Shown here: positions 12,310 through 24,363 of the stretch, piece after piece | Numbering within the stretch: position 1 is the first letter of the stretch | Layout of the letters: the number at the start of each line of letters is the position of its first letter | NCBI GenBank assembly: GCA_964006375.1 | Contig: OZ023269.1 | Span: forward strand, 5,490,501-5,554,500 | Reading direction: 5' to 3' | From: Tillus elongatus | Lineage: Eukaryota > Arthropoda > Insecta > Coleoptera > Cleridae | Length of the DNA: 64,000 bases | The notes under the pieces: model-generated | Seen by the model: only the letters and a program-made list of their open reading frames with translations | Database searches by the model: none | What the model was told of the DNA's origin: nothing | Program-made: the position numbers and the translations under genes

Positions 12310-13080
12310 GTGATTATTTTAGTAATAAGGGTGAATACAAAAAAGACCAGGGTACATGGTCTTTGGGATCAAATCTTATCAGACGAAGAGAATGAACCGC
12401 TTGTGGGTTCATCTGAAGACGAAGAGTATATGCTGAGTAACACACTACTTGAAGATGATAAACTTCCTTCATCATCTTCAGATAGCGTACAACCAAGCTT
12501 GAAAAAGAGGAAAACTCAGCTGGCCACGAGAAGTATTTCTCTTGTTGTTCCTTCAAGTTCGTCAAGTACTATAAACATGCGCACCGAAGATTCAAACATC
12601 CAAATAACTATTGAGAATGTTGTAAATTATTTTGGAATAAATAACTTTTCTGGCAAGGAAAATGAAGCTGAAGCTACAAATGTAGCCTCTCTGGTATGAT
12701 ATAAAGTGACCGGAAGGTATTTGAAGGAATTCCCATATGAAGTTAAAAATCCAGGTATATCTGCTCAACTTTATGAGCGTATGGTTGAATAGTCCCCTCT
12801 TGATTTCTTTAATCTGTTCTTAGATGATCTTATAGAACTCATCATCAACGAAACTAATCTTTATGCTTTTTAGGAAATCGCTAAAAATAGTCGGCGTTCT
12901 GAGAGAATAAACAAATGGAAGGACAATAACGATCAGGAAATGATTTTTTATTGGATTGCAGCTTTGGGTGGATCGGTTTTGTTTGCTTCATATATCCAGT
13001 TATTGGTCAAAGAAAACTAATTTATGCAAATAAACGACCTGAAGGTACGCCGTCGTCAAAAAGCTTTTTAGAGATTTGGA
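12310..13080 (+). pseudogene. piggyBac transposase N-terminal relic
   Basis: A 129-codon frame begins the relic: an acidic N-terminus (SDEENEPLVGSSEDEEY), then a lysine-rich patch KKRKTQLATR. After a stop and frame changes the sequence continues SPLDFFNLFLDDLIELIINE, then ETNLYAF and NNDQEMIFYWIA. The SPLDFFNLF and INETNLYA region is typical of the start of the piggyBac DDE domain. The catalytic core beyond 13080 is absent, replaced by LINE sequence on the other strand. A piggyBac C-terminal fragment is at 46330-46810. Confidence 0.7.
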
Positions 13081-13084
13081 GTCA

Positions 13085-13640
13085 AACAAAATAATCCTCA
13101 ACTTTTTGACAACCACACCAAAATGCTAATCCCAACGCAAATGTTGATCTATGATGATCCCTAAATACTTAACCTTCTGTGTCTCCTCACTTTGGATATA
13201 TTTGTTGTTACAACAAATTTCTAGGGTAATAAATGAAGGTAAACGTGGCGTATAAGACGCAAATGCAATATACTTTGTCTTTTTAATAGTAGCAGTTAGC
13301 TCATTGGCATTATACTTTTTCCTGATGTTTACAAAGTCATCTTCAGTTTTGCCCTTTAGCCGTTGCCAAGAAAAATTGTCATATAGAATTGTGGTATTAT
13401 CTAAAAAAAACAGCGACTTTTCCAGCTCTGTGTACATTAAGTCGGTCATTCCTATATAAATTAAATAACAATGGGCCCAGGACTGTTCACTGAGGCACGC
13501 CAAATTCAACTATTTTATAATCACTACAACTGTCGTCAGTTGATGTGCACTGCCTTCTTAACTGTAATTAATCCTTAATGAAAAGCAGCGGTACACCTCT
13601 AATTTTCTGATAAGAATACTATGGTTCACAGTATCTAAAG
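13085..13640 (-). pseudogene. LINE reverse transcriptase relic
   Basis: Minus-strand pieces are ILIRKLEVYRC, LSEQSWAHCYL (degenerate PQG box region), DNTTILYD (decayed YADD box) and KVKYLGIIIDQHLRWD. The order matches the RT at 3932-5138. It has stops and lost catalytic residues. It ends where the piggyBac relic begins; the probable continuation is 11880-12075. Confidence 0.65.
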
Positions 13641-13770
13641 AAACCTTTTAGTAAATTTTCTTTAAAAAAACAACACTAATGAGGAGATCACGACTTTTGA
13701 AAAATTTTCTTCAAATGAGCGCAAACTAGCCCTCCTAGAACCCATATCCAGGGTCAGTTTCAATTATTAA

Positions 13771-13904
<134 letters not shown>

Positions 13905-14432
13905 GTATGTAGGTGTCACACCGATAACTCAATGATGGGCCGATATTGAAATAATTTGGTATCTTACTTCCTTTTTCAAGTGGCTTGAATAATTTCATTA
14001 GCCAGGGAAATCGGCCCAGGTTTTCCCGGGAAATTTTGTGTTTTCTTTCGAAAAAATGTATGTCTCCGTAAATAACAAAGCAAGGACAACCAAATTTGGT
14101 AGGTTGGTTTCTACCATAAAGAGTATCCGATGCACCAAAACTCAGATCTCTATGGTAAAAGACAAAAATGCTAGAGGTAAATTAATTTTTAATTAATTAA
14201 AACTAGGAAAGTTAAAACGTCAAAATTGATAATTATGGTAGGAGTACGAATGTGAATGAAAAATAAGACACAAAATGACTAACAAGCTCCTAGATCTGTG
14301 TCTAAGTTGTTATTTTTCTTCATTTTGTCAAAATGTGAACTATAAAGCCACTGAAAGAATTTTTTTTTGGTGTAAACAGTGGACGTTAGACCAGTAACAT
14401 ACTCCCCGATATACCTGCTAGTACATACATAT

Positions 14433-14512
14433 CGAGCGTGGCCGAGTGGAGTGAGCCCTGTACATCGAATAATGGACTCCTACATGACGAGTTCTAATCC
14501 TAGTTAGTGACT
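14433..14512 (+). promoter_or_regulatory. tRNA-like Pol III promoter in repeat X
   Basis: A-box GTGGCCGAGTGGAGTGAG and B-box-like GAGTTCTAATCC, with the spacing of a Ser/Leu-type tRNA. Homologous to 379-460 on the other strand. Confidence 0.6.
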
Positions 14513-14880
14513 TCACTTTTTATTTAAAAAATTACTCTCATTTCACTTTACCGGCATCTGATCTGATTGTTGCTATTACGATGAATTTTTCAGTCAGTTT
14601 TTCTATAAAAAATAATTTACTAAAGAGGAGATGAAAACTTTTAAGCCATAATTTAATCCGAATAGCATATATGGTTGTTTGTTCTTGCCCTAGATTATTA
14701 AAACCATTCCATATTTAATAAAGTCGTGGACTTTTCCCGTGGCTTCACAAGTGCTGATTTTAGTGACTTTTCTAAAAAAAAATTCACTTATGAGGAGATC
14801 CAGACTTTTGAGTTTTGAAAAAATTTCTTTAAATGAGCGCGAACTAGGGCCTCTAGAACCCATATTCAATGTCAGTTTGA

Positions 14881-15582
14881 CAATGGCACCTCGAAGTAAA
14901 ACTAACCATTTGATTTATCATGCCCTTTAAGGGAAAACTTTTTTGTTGAAAGAAAATAGACAAAAAATGACCGAAATGTAAAGAATTCAAGAAAATGGCG
15001 ATTTCTAATTTTTTACGTATAACCTCAGATTCGTCCAAAGTTTACTGTAGTTAAAAGCATGCCTTGAATGTCCTATGTTTCCTGCCAATATTTTCTAATT
15101 TAAGCGCATCTCTATCTCTGATAATAAGGAAGATAGCTGTAGTGAACAATGAAAAAGTTGTAACCCTGTACATATGGCAATATTACATTTCCTCATTATA
15201 TCTATTTCGGTATTTACGTGTTATAATATGATTAAATTAAAATGTCTTAATCATAGTAATTGTAACAACAACGAACCTAGTGTTATGCATGGTTAACATG
15301 GAAATCTTCTGCAGGCTATTTCCATCGTTGAAGAGCGTTTACATGTAGATATGCAGATTACAACGTTGTTGCTATGCAGCCTCTAGTTATACAAAATTAT
15401 GTTAATGGAAGCATACATGCAGTTTTTACATAAACACACGTACTTTTGGCTGAAAGTGGCCTTATTTTAGTTGTGAGGTTAAAACACATAGGCACGTGAT
15501 GGCCAGACATATTTCCTAAATTAGTATCGTCGAGTTAAAACATCTGTTCTCTTTACTACGGTATTAGAGAATTAATAACACA
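14881..15582. other. Spacer, nothing recognised
   Basis: No supported gene or repeat. TTTTGCATTTGCAG at its right edge (15585-15598) could be a splice acceptor for the frame that follows. Confidence 0.4.
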
Positions 15583-16167
15583 ATGTTTTGCATTTGCAGT
15601 TATATTGTTTCCAGAATTATGTATTTGAAGCTTTTTAATGGAAGTTTAATTGTGGCGTCCGTTATCCAGAATTTTCACAATTACACTGAAACATCGTCCG
15701 TTATTACAACAAATAATAGAACTGTTGGAATATGGTACATACATGAAAATGAAAATCTCATAGATATCACCTTATTGCACAGAGAAGCATATACATGTTG
15801 TTCTGGATTTCACTTACCGTTAATCCAGTTTGTAATCAACCAAAACAGGAGTATTCTGCAGTACATGATTGCTGAAACAAGAAAAAGATCAGTTAGAGGT
15901 GCAACATTAAGAAGTTTACGAGTTTATGATGAAGAGTTAGGGGATACCGGAAAACAGGACAAAACCTTGTATTATGGGAAGTATTTTCATTTAAAATGCT
16001 ACCATAATTACATTTTCTGCTTTATAGAGCCCCGAGTAAAACTACATAGCAAACATTATTATAATGGAGAAAAGTACAGTTACCTTAACCCATTAATTCC
16101 CAAAAGTAGTAAACATACTATCTTCAAGGTGTTACTATTGATTTTAAACAAAAATACATATACGTGA
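15583..16167 (+). CDS. Unrecognised 194-codon open frame
   Basis: The longest frame in the window that does not look like a transposon. I do not recognise the protein. It has a hydrophobic start, a possible N-glycosylation site (NYTE), a cysteine pair in YTCCSGFHLPL, a basic stretch TRKRSVRGATLRSLRV and a Tyr-rich C-terminus. A polypyrimidine-AG (GCATTTGCAG) near its start would suit a splice acceptor, so the true exon may begin inside. Composition is AT-rich like the surroundings, and no polyadenylation or promoter signal was tied to it. It may be a decayed exon, a mobile-element fragment or chance. Confidence 0.3.
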   Translation: MFCICSYIVSRIMYLKLFNGSLIVASVIQNFHNYTETSSVITTNNRTVGIWYIHENENLIDITLLHREAYTCCSGFHLPLIQFVINQNRSILQYMIAETRKRSVRGATLRSLRVYDEELGDTGKQDKTLYYGKYFHLKCYHNYIFCFIEPRVKLHSKHYYNGEKYSYLNPLIPKSSKHTIFKVLLLILNKNTYT

Positions 16168-16387
16168 GCAGTTATAACAAGAAAATTAAAAATAAATTGC
16201 CATAAAGGCCGTAGTAAAATGTTGCGTATACAAAACTTTGGGATTTTTGGAATACATAAATAATAGGGTGTTCGAAAATATTTTAAACAGTCTGGATGTA
16301 GATGTACCTGACACTTTTACACGAATTGCTCTTATACTGTCTATATCTATACATCTTCTTGCTTTTTTTTCTTGTTCCACTATCACC

Positions 16388-17432
16388 TTTTTTTTTAATT
16401 TCAACAACATACCACGAGGGTTTACAGCCTAAATACTAGCGTACCGTGGGTATCGACAAGGAGGAAAAAGGCAACTTGTTAATTCTGGATTTGAAGTTTT
16501 GGAGGTTCGAAGGAGAAGGAAAAACATGTGCCGGAAAGGAATTCCATAATTTGGAAGTCCTTGGCACAAAAGAGCGGGAATATCAAGATGTTCTATGTCT
16601 GGTGACATTGGCAGTAAAAGGGTGCATGCGCTCTGTTCCCCTGGTAGATGTGTTGGGGGCATCAGGTGGAGGAACTATGGAAGAAATCTCCTCTAATCAG
16701 TGCCCGTGCAGATATCTATAAAAGTGAGAGAGAGAGAGAGCAAGGGATGGCAGCCTCTGGGTGAGGCTAGGGTCGCCGATTTCACGTATAGCTCTCTTCT
16801 GAATGGAGTCCAGGATAGCGACTGTAGAAGCGACTGCGGCACCCCAAATGTAGGAGCAGTATTCGGGGTTTAGCCTTATTTGTGAAGTACATAAAGTATA
16901 AAGATTAGCTGGCAAAAAGTATTTACGAGCCTGGAAGGAGAAACCTAATTTCTTAGCAGCCGCTTCTGCAATTGATGTGACATGTTGGTGCCAATTGAGA
17001 TTTCGATCCACAGAAATGCCAACAAGTGAAAAGGACGTATTACTGTGAATAACTTGGTTGTTCATTGTGATGGGTCTAGGGCTGGTGTATCTCTTATGAG
17101 ATAAAAAGCAAGACTGAGATTTGGTGGAGTTTAATTGTACAAGATTTATACTTCCCCAGTTTATTTTTATTTTTTGGAGATCCACAGAGACAGAACCACA
17201 CATGAGTCTGCGATCCTCATCTAATTGGGCTAAAGAGACAGGCTTAGAATATTGTATATTGGAGTGGAGGGTGCTGTCGTCCACGTAACTTTGAACTGAG
17301 TTGGATGTGCTAGAGGGGAGGAGCTTGATGTGGAGAAGAAACAAAGTAGGGGTTAGAGCTGAACCTTGGGAGACTCCTGCATTAAGTGGATACAGTTTAA
17401 ACGAATGGCCATCCACGACAACAGAAATGCTT
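16388..17432 (-). mobile_element. Jockey-like LINE, 5'-truncated copy J0
   Basis: Minus-strand copy of the family at 21187-24350. The 3' end is at 16388 with a poly-A (T run on plus) after CAACAACATACCACGAGG. RT pieces include NAGVSQGSALTPTLFLLHI and a decayed catalytic box (SYVDDSTLH for SYADD), then NWHQHVTSIAEAAAKKLGF. The 720-base frame at 16697-17416 retains the Trp codon lost in the larger copy (SYIWGAA), but the C-terminus is frameshifted. The 5' break is within the codons for VVVDGHS. Confidence 0.88.
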
Positions 17433-17436
17433 CCAA

Positions 17437-17560
17437 GTGACTATTAGAACCTCTAATAAGCACTGATAAGTATACTTCAAGAACTCGATTCACCACGAAA
17501 CATTTTTAAAGATATGACGATCCTTTCACTAGCAAGGCTGGTGTTATCAGAGAATAACTG
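17437..17560 (-). repeat. Penelope-like terminal repeat fragment with decayed hammerhead-like motif
   Basis: On the minus strand: CTCTGATAACACC, a CCAG/CTAG arm pair, then GTGAAAGGATCGTC, corresponding to CTGATGA, stem II and GAAACGATCGTC in the better copies at 40.5 and 41.5 kb. The core is mutated (CTGATAA; GAAAG). Adjacent words match the flank of those copies. Confidence 0.55.
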
Positions 17561-17568
17561 AAAATCTG

Positions 17569-17745
<177 letters not shown>

Positions 17746-17814
17746 AATATACATATTACGTACATACATAATATTCTTTAAGGAAAATCGTAGATCATGT
17801 TTTTGAAGCATTCC

Positions 17815-17848
17815 TACCGTAACGCACTTGCTGCATCTAGACTTTTTC
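17815..17848 (-). repeat. Solo terminus of MITE family M
   Basis: The sequence ACGCACTTGCTGCATCTAGA matches the terminal hairpin of family M (ACGCA, loop, TGCGT), followed by T-rich sequence. No opposite end was found. Confidence 0.5.
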
Positions 17849-17850
17849 CT

Positions 17851-18614
17851 TTGACCTTACTCAGAATTTACCAAAAGAAAGCTGCCACTTCGGTATGTCA
17901 CTTAATTTTTAAAAAATACTCAAGGTGGGTGTAAAGTAGCAATTCTTATTTCAAATTTGAAACATGTATCTTTTAATTGTGTCACCAAGGGCAGTTCTTT
18001 AGCTTATCTTTTACTACAAAGCGTGTTTTTAACCTAATTAATTTTTTTACCATAACCTGTTTTTGCTTGTTGCGAAATAAACACATTATACATGAAAAAG
18101 GCAGAATATCAAAGAGGACTTTAAACAAGGTATCTTTATTAACATATCTTACATTTAAGATTTCGGGTAAATCAGTTTATTTCTGGTAAAGAGTGACTGC
18201 GACTGGGGGGAATGACAATAAGATTACCGCGTCCTTTTGAGGCCAGGCTTTAATGTGAATAAAAGTTGCCCTAGTCTTGCAAGCACGCGAATTAGAAGCA
18301 CGGACCTATAAATTATAATTATAATTCATTCTACTTCAACTCTGAAAATAGATAACGAAAATAAATATTCTGGTTTCACTCTCTTTCCTTCCACTAAAAG
18401 GAGATGATGTGTTCTGCCTAATTAATCACCACTTATTATTTATTATGATCTTTGACTAATTGCTGATGATACATGGTCTCACATTTCTGTGCCTTAAAAA
18501 TAGAACAAACATGTAACGAGTGCGTGGCAAGGAAATGTATAATCTACTATTCATTCAACCAGCATAGAACAACAAGTGCATAGAGTTATGTGACGAAGAT
18601 TAATTTTCAGTGAA
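17851..18614. other. Spacer, nothing recognised
   Basis: AT-rich; a 70-codon frame at 17977-18189 carries no motif. Confidence 0.45.
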
Positions 18615-18724
18615 TTTGTGAATTTTCTTTAAAAAAAATCACTAGTCAGAAGATCCAGACTTTTGAAAAACTTTCTTCAAATAAGCGCGAACTAACCCCC
18701 CTAACCCATATCCAGGGTCAGTTT

Positions 18725-18812
<88 letters not shown>
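18615..18812 (+). repeat. Block B plus (TA)n of repeat X
   Basis: Block B (GAAGATCCAGACTTTTGAAA ... CCATATCCAGGGTCAG) followed at 18727 by an 85-bp TA tract. Block A is not present after the tract, so this is a partial copy. Confidence 0.75.
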
Positions 18813-20057
<1,245 letters not shown>

Positions 20058-20295
20058 TATACACTGAAACACACTTATGGAATAAAAATTATTATTCAGC
20101 AAAAAATAGTTTTCGTAAAAAACGCTGAGACAGGTGAAGTTTAATTTGTTGAATATTATCCTATAACTATAGTTAAAAAAATTAAACGCCCACCATTTTA
20201 CCCCCACCACTTTATCAATTTAAAAAAATAGCAACCCTACATTTTTTCATCATTCTGGATGCGAAGATACCCCATATGTATGTTCTAATATTACA

Positions 20296-20560
20296 GTTTT
20301 CAATACAGGGTGGAAATTTAATACCGGAATCTTTAAACTAAACAGTTTACCTTGAAATTCAAATTTTGGAAATAAACTTAATAAAAACGTTCCTTTCTAA
20401 TAATAAATGTTCAAAATGTTCTCCATTTACTTGCACACAACAAAATTATCTGCTCTGGAATTTTTCACTGACTCTTATCTTAAATTCCTTATCATGCATT
20501 TTATCTAAAACGTACTTGGTATTATTAATCGTTTCTTATTAACTACCAATTTTTGCAGTG
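20296..20560 (-). pseudogene. Mariner-like transposase C-terminal relic
   Basis: The minus strand reads CVQVNGEHFEHLL, a common C-terminal ending of mariner-like transposases, preceded by a decayed KFQSR region. ACAGGGTGGAAATTT at 20307-20321 resembles a terminal inverted repeat close by. The rest is lost. Confidence 0.5.
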
Positions 20561-20801
20561 TGAAACGTGAAATTTAGCAGTTATGTTTTATTTTGTGGTG
20601 TATTGTGTTGAATGCAAGGTCTCCCAATAAATTAGTCGTAATTTTATTCCGATAATTTCAATCAATTTTTGGTCTAATAATGCGATACTTAACTGAAACT
20701 CTGCGAACATAAATATAAACGTTAGTAAATTTAAAAATTACATGTAATAGTAAATGCTTGATTAATGGGTTAAAAATGGAAGACAAAATATGTTGGTAAG
20801 T

Positions 20802-21180
20802 TGTGAGAGATTGGAAGATTCTGGGTTTGAGTGCGCGAATATTTCATGCATGCGTGCGTATGGGGCTGTGTAGGGGTGTAAGAGTACATGAAGGTAGATG
20901 TCTGAATATGTATATGTGTGTGTATGGGAGATTTAGACTGTGTGGACATTTATGTGAGAGTGTTTTGAGCGTACTTTGGGTGTGGGGGTTGGGTGAGTAG
21001 TGCGTGTGCTTGGGTGCAAGTAGGTGAATGTACGAATTTGTGTCTGTGTGGGAGATTAGAAGTTTTGGATATGTGTCCAAGTGTTTTAAACGTACGTTGC
21101 GTATAAGGCTGTGTGAGCAGTGAGCACGTAGAGGTGCGTTGGCACCTGAAGATAACTTTTTGAATGCATGACTATGTGTG
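20802..21180 (+). repeat. G/T-rich imperfect minisatellite
   Basis: About three diverged units of roughly 120 bp starting near 20802, 20926 and 21046, each opening with a GAGATT word followed by GT-rich sequence. The plus strand is rich in G and poor in C, unlike the neighbourhood. It abuts the poly-A end of the Jockey-like copy at 21187. Confidence 0.55.
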
Positions 21181-21186
21181 TGTATG

Positions 21187-24100
21187 TTTTTTTTTAAATT
21201 TCAACAACACACCACGACGGCTTACAGCCTAAATACTATTGTACCGTGGGTGTTGACAAGGAGGAAAGAGGCAGCTTGTTAATTCTGGACTTGAAGATTT
21301 GGAGGTTCGGAGGAGAAGGAAAAACATGTGCTGGCAAGGAATTCCAAAATTTGGACGTCCTCGGGACAAAAGAGCGGGCATAACAACATGTTCTATGTCT
21401 GGTGACCTGTACAGTAAAAGGTTGCATTCGCTCTGTTCCCCTGGTAGATCTGTTGGGGGCAGCAGGTGGCGGAACTATGGAGGAAAGCTCCTCTGAGCAA
21501 TGCCCGTGCAGATATCTATAAAAGAGAGAGAGGTCACCAACGGCACGTCGGTGGGCAAGGGATGGCAGCCTTTGGGTGAGCGTAGGGTCACGGATTAGAC
21601 GTATAGCTCTCTTTTGAATGGAGTCCAGGATAGCGAGTGTATAAGCGGCAGCGGCACCCTAGATGTGGGAGCAGTATTCGAGGTTTGGCCTTATTTGTGA
21701 AGTATATAAGGTATAGAAATTAGTTGGTGAAAAGTATTTGCGAGCCCGGAAGAGGAAACCCAATTTCTTAGCAGCCGCTTCTGCAATTGATGTAACATGT
21801 TGGTGCCAATTAAGATTTCGATCCACAGAAATGCCAACAAGAGAGAAGGACTCATTACTTTGAATAACTTGGTTGTTCATTGTGATGGGTCTAGGGCTGC
21901 TGTATCTCTTGTGAGAAAGAAAGCAAGACTTAGTTTTGGTGGGGTTGAATTGTACAAGATTTCTACTTCCCCAGTCTAATATTTTTTGGAGGTCCCCGGA
22001 GACAGAACCCTCCATGAGTCTGCGATCCTCATCTAATTGGGCTAAAGAGACAGGCTTAGAATATTGTATGTTTGAGTGGAGGGTGCTGTCGTCCGCGTAA
22101 CTGTGAACTGGGTTGGATGTGCTAGAGAGGAGGTCATTGATGTGGAGAAGAAACAAAGTAGGGGCTAAAGCTGAACCTTGAGGAACTCCTGCATTAATTG
22201 GATACAGTTTAGAGGAATGTCCATCCACAACAACAGATATGCTCCTGTTGGAGAGGAAATTTGCTGTCCAGGTACAAAGTTTTGGTGGTAGGCCATAGGC
22301 CGGAAGTTTATTAAGCAGCGCTGCGTGCCAGACCTGGTCGAATGCTTTGGATATGTCTAGAGCAACAATCTGGGATTCACCGTGTTGTTCCATAGACTTG
22401 TTCCAAGAATGGGTGACAAAGGAAAGGAGGTCGGCAGTCGATCTGCGCTGACGGAATCCATACTGCCTGTCGTGGATTAGACTGTGTTTTTCAAGGAATT
22501 TTAGTAGTTCGGTGTTTATATACTTTTCCATCACTTTAGAGATGACTGAAAGGAGAGAAATAGGCCTGTAGTTGCTAGGAAGCGCTTTGGATCCTTTTTT
22601 GGGGATGGGTTGTACTCGAGCAGTTTTCCAGTTACTAGGGAATATGCCTTTATTGTAAGATATCTGAAACAGACGAGTCAGGACAGGAGCAAGTTCTGGT
22701 GCGCATTTTTTGAGAACAATTGCTGGGATCTCGTCAAGGCCAGAGGCTTTCCTGGTATTAAGAGAAGAGAGCATCTTTCGTACCTTTTTAGTTTTGAAAA
22801 TGATATCAGTCATTTTATGCGCGACATTGGGGACTGTTGTTGGTTGAACATTTGGAGGTGGGTTGAGAGTAGAATTTCCGGCGAACAACGAAGCAAAAAG
22901 TTCAGCCTTGCCCAGGGCGGTAGAAACAATTTCATCCCCTGAGACAAGAGGTGGGAACGTGCTCTTGCAGAAATTATTCCCAATAGACTTAGCAAGAGTC
23001 CAGAAGGGTTTGCCGCCGTTGGAGCTTGAGAGGACTTTGTTTTTGATGTGGTTATTAAACGAGTTTTTTGCCTCAGAAAGAATGCGGACATAGCGGTTTC
23101 TTGCGTCGTTGAATGCTTGACGATTTTCTTGACTGGGATTCTGTAGAAGCGTTTTGTGAGCTTTGACCTTTTCAAGTCTGGCCTTGTCACAGGACTTAGA
23201 GAACCAGGGCTTTTGAGTGGCTGAAGAGGTTTTCTGTGTACGTGGAATAAATAATTCCATGCCAGCTTGGATAATTTCGGTGACGTTTTGTGAGATATCA
23301 GAGGGGTCAGGATGAGAGAAGCAGACAGACGCCCATGAAAATGAGGAAAAGTAATCCCGCATTTCGTCCCAGTTTGCGGAGTTGTAGTGCCAAACGATAC
23401 GTGGGTGTGATGACTGTGTGACCTCGGGTTGCATTGCACAGGAAGCAGTGACCATGCCGTGGTCTGAGCGACCAAGGGGGGCGGTGACTGATATCTTATA
23501 GCATTCAGGGTTTGTAGTAAGAAGGAGATCCAAGGGATTTGAGCTGTGTGTTGGGATACGAGGAAAGTAAGTAGGTTGCTGAACCATATTGGCCAAAGAA
23601 TTGCTGACTGCAAAGGCCTCCGCTGCTCTCCCTTGTGGATCGGTTTTTGAAGATCCTAGCCATTCCTTATTATGGACATTGAAGTCGCCAAGAATAGTGA
23701 CCTCGGAGGAAGGATATTCAGAAATCAGATAGTCGGTTTGTTCAGAAAGGTAGTCAAAGAGCTGGACAAAGTTGTTGTCAGAAGGTGACCGGTAAATGCA
23801 ACAGATGAATTTAGTTGCAGCCCTGAGAGAGAGTTTTATCCATAGTATGTCTTTTCTTCCAGCTTCTAAATTGGGAACTCTGGTGCAGGGTAGATTGCTA
23901 CGGACGTATGCGCACACCCCTCCATGCAATCTAAAGGCAGTAAGGAGCTCATACCCCGGGAAATTAAGGTGATTAGTGGCTGTTTTGGCACTGACTTGGG
24001 TTTCGGTGAGGAAGAGGACTTGGGGCCTGTTAGCCTGGAGGAAATGGTGGACGGAGTTCAGGTTAGAATTTAGGCCACATATATTCGAAAAGGATATGTT

Positions 24101-24350
24101 AAATCTTGATGTTGGCGCCCCCTGTACACCCCTCTCCCGGAGATCCGAATGGAGGGGTATTTTGCCTCCGGAATATTTTATACAAGGAGGAGCCATCATC
24201 ATTTTTGCTTATAAGGGAAACCGACTCATGCACCAGAACCGGAAACGTCCGTTGGGACTTCACCGGCCCCTTGATGTATGGGGTGGTACCTCCTCGGGCG
24301 TGAAAAAATCCTTTACTATTACATAAAGGAAAATTCCACTACCTCCTGCT
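21187..24350 (-). mobile_element. Jockey-like LINE, nearly complete copy J1
   Basis: On the minus strand: a short leader (24350-24203), one long coding region (24202-21236), a short 3' UTR and a poly-A end at 21187-21200. The 3' UTR end is shared with 16388 and 46189-46276. No gag-like ORF1 is present upstream; the other copies of the family also have only a short leader. The leader ends in direct contact with the tandem unit beginning at 24364. Confidence 0.88.
21236..24202 (-). pseudogene. Jockey-like endonuclease-reverse transcriptase, one nonsense codon
   Basis: The frame is continuous for 988 codons except for one TAG at 21659-21661 (codon 848). The sister copy at 16.7-17.4 kb has Trp there (SYIWGAA), so TGG to TAG is likely. 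Residues about 34-250 form an apurinic-like endonuclease: GLNSNL (43-48), LTET (65-68), YRSP (137-140), LGDFNVH (171-177), GRSDHGM (244-250). The reverse transcriptase spans about 520-760: NYRPISLL (544-551), YGFRQRRSTADLL (581-593), LDISKAFDQVWH (615-626), AGVPQGSALAP (671-681) and catalytic YADD (702-705). The ATG at 24202 is followed by two more Met codons. Truncation at codon 848 leaves both enzyme domains but removes about 140 C-terminal residues. Confidence 0.88.
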
Positions 24351-24363
24351 AATGGATTGGATT

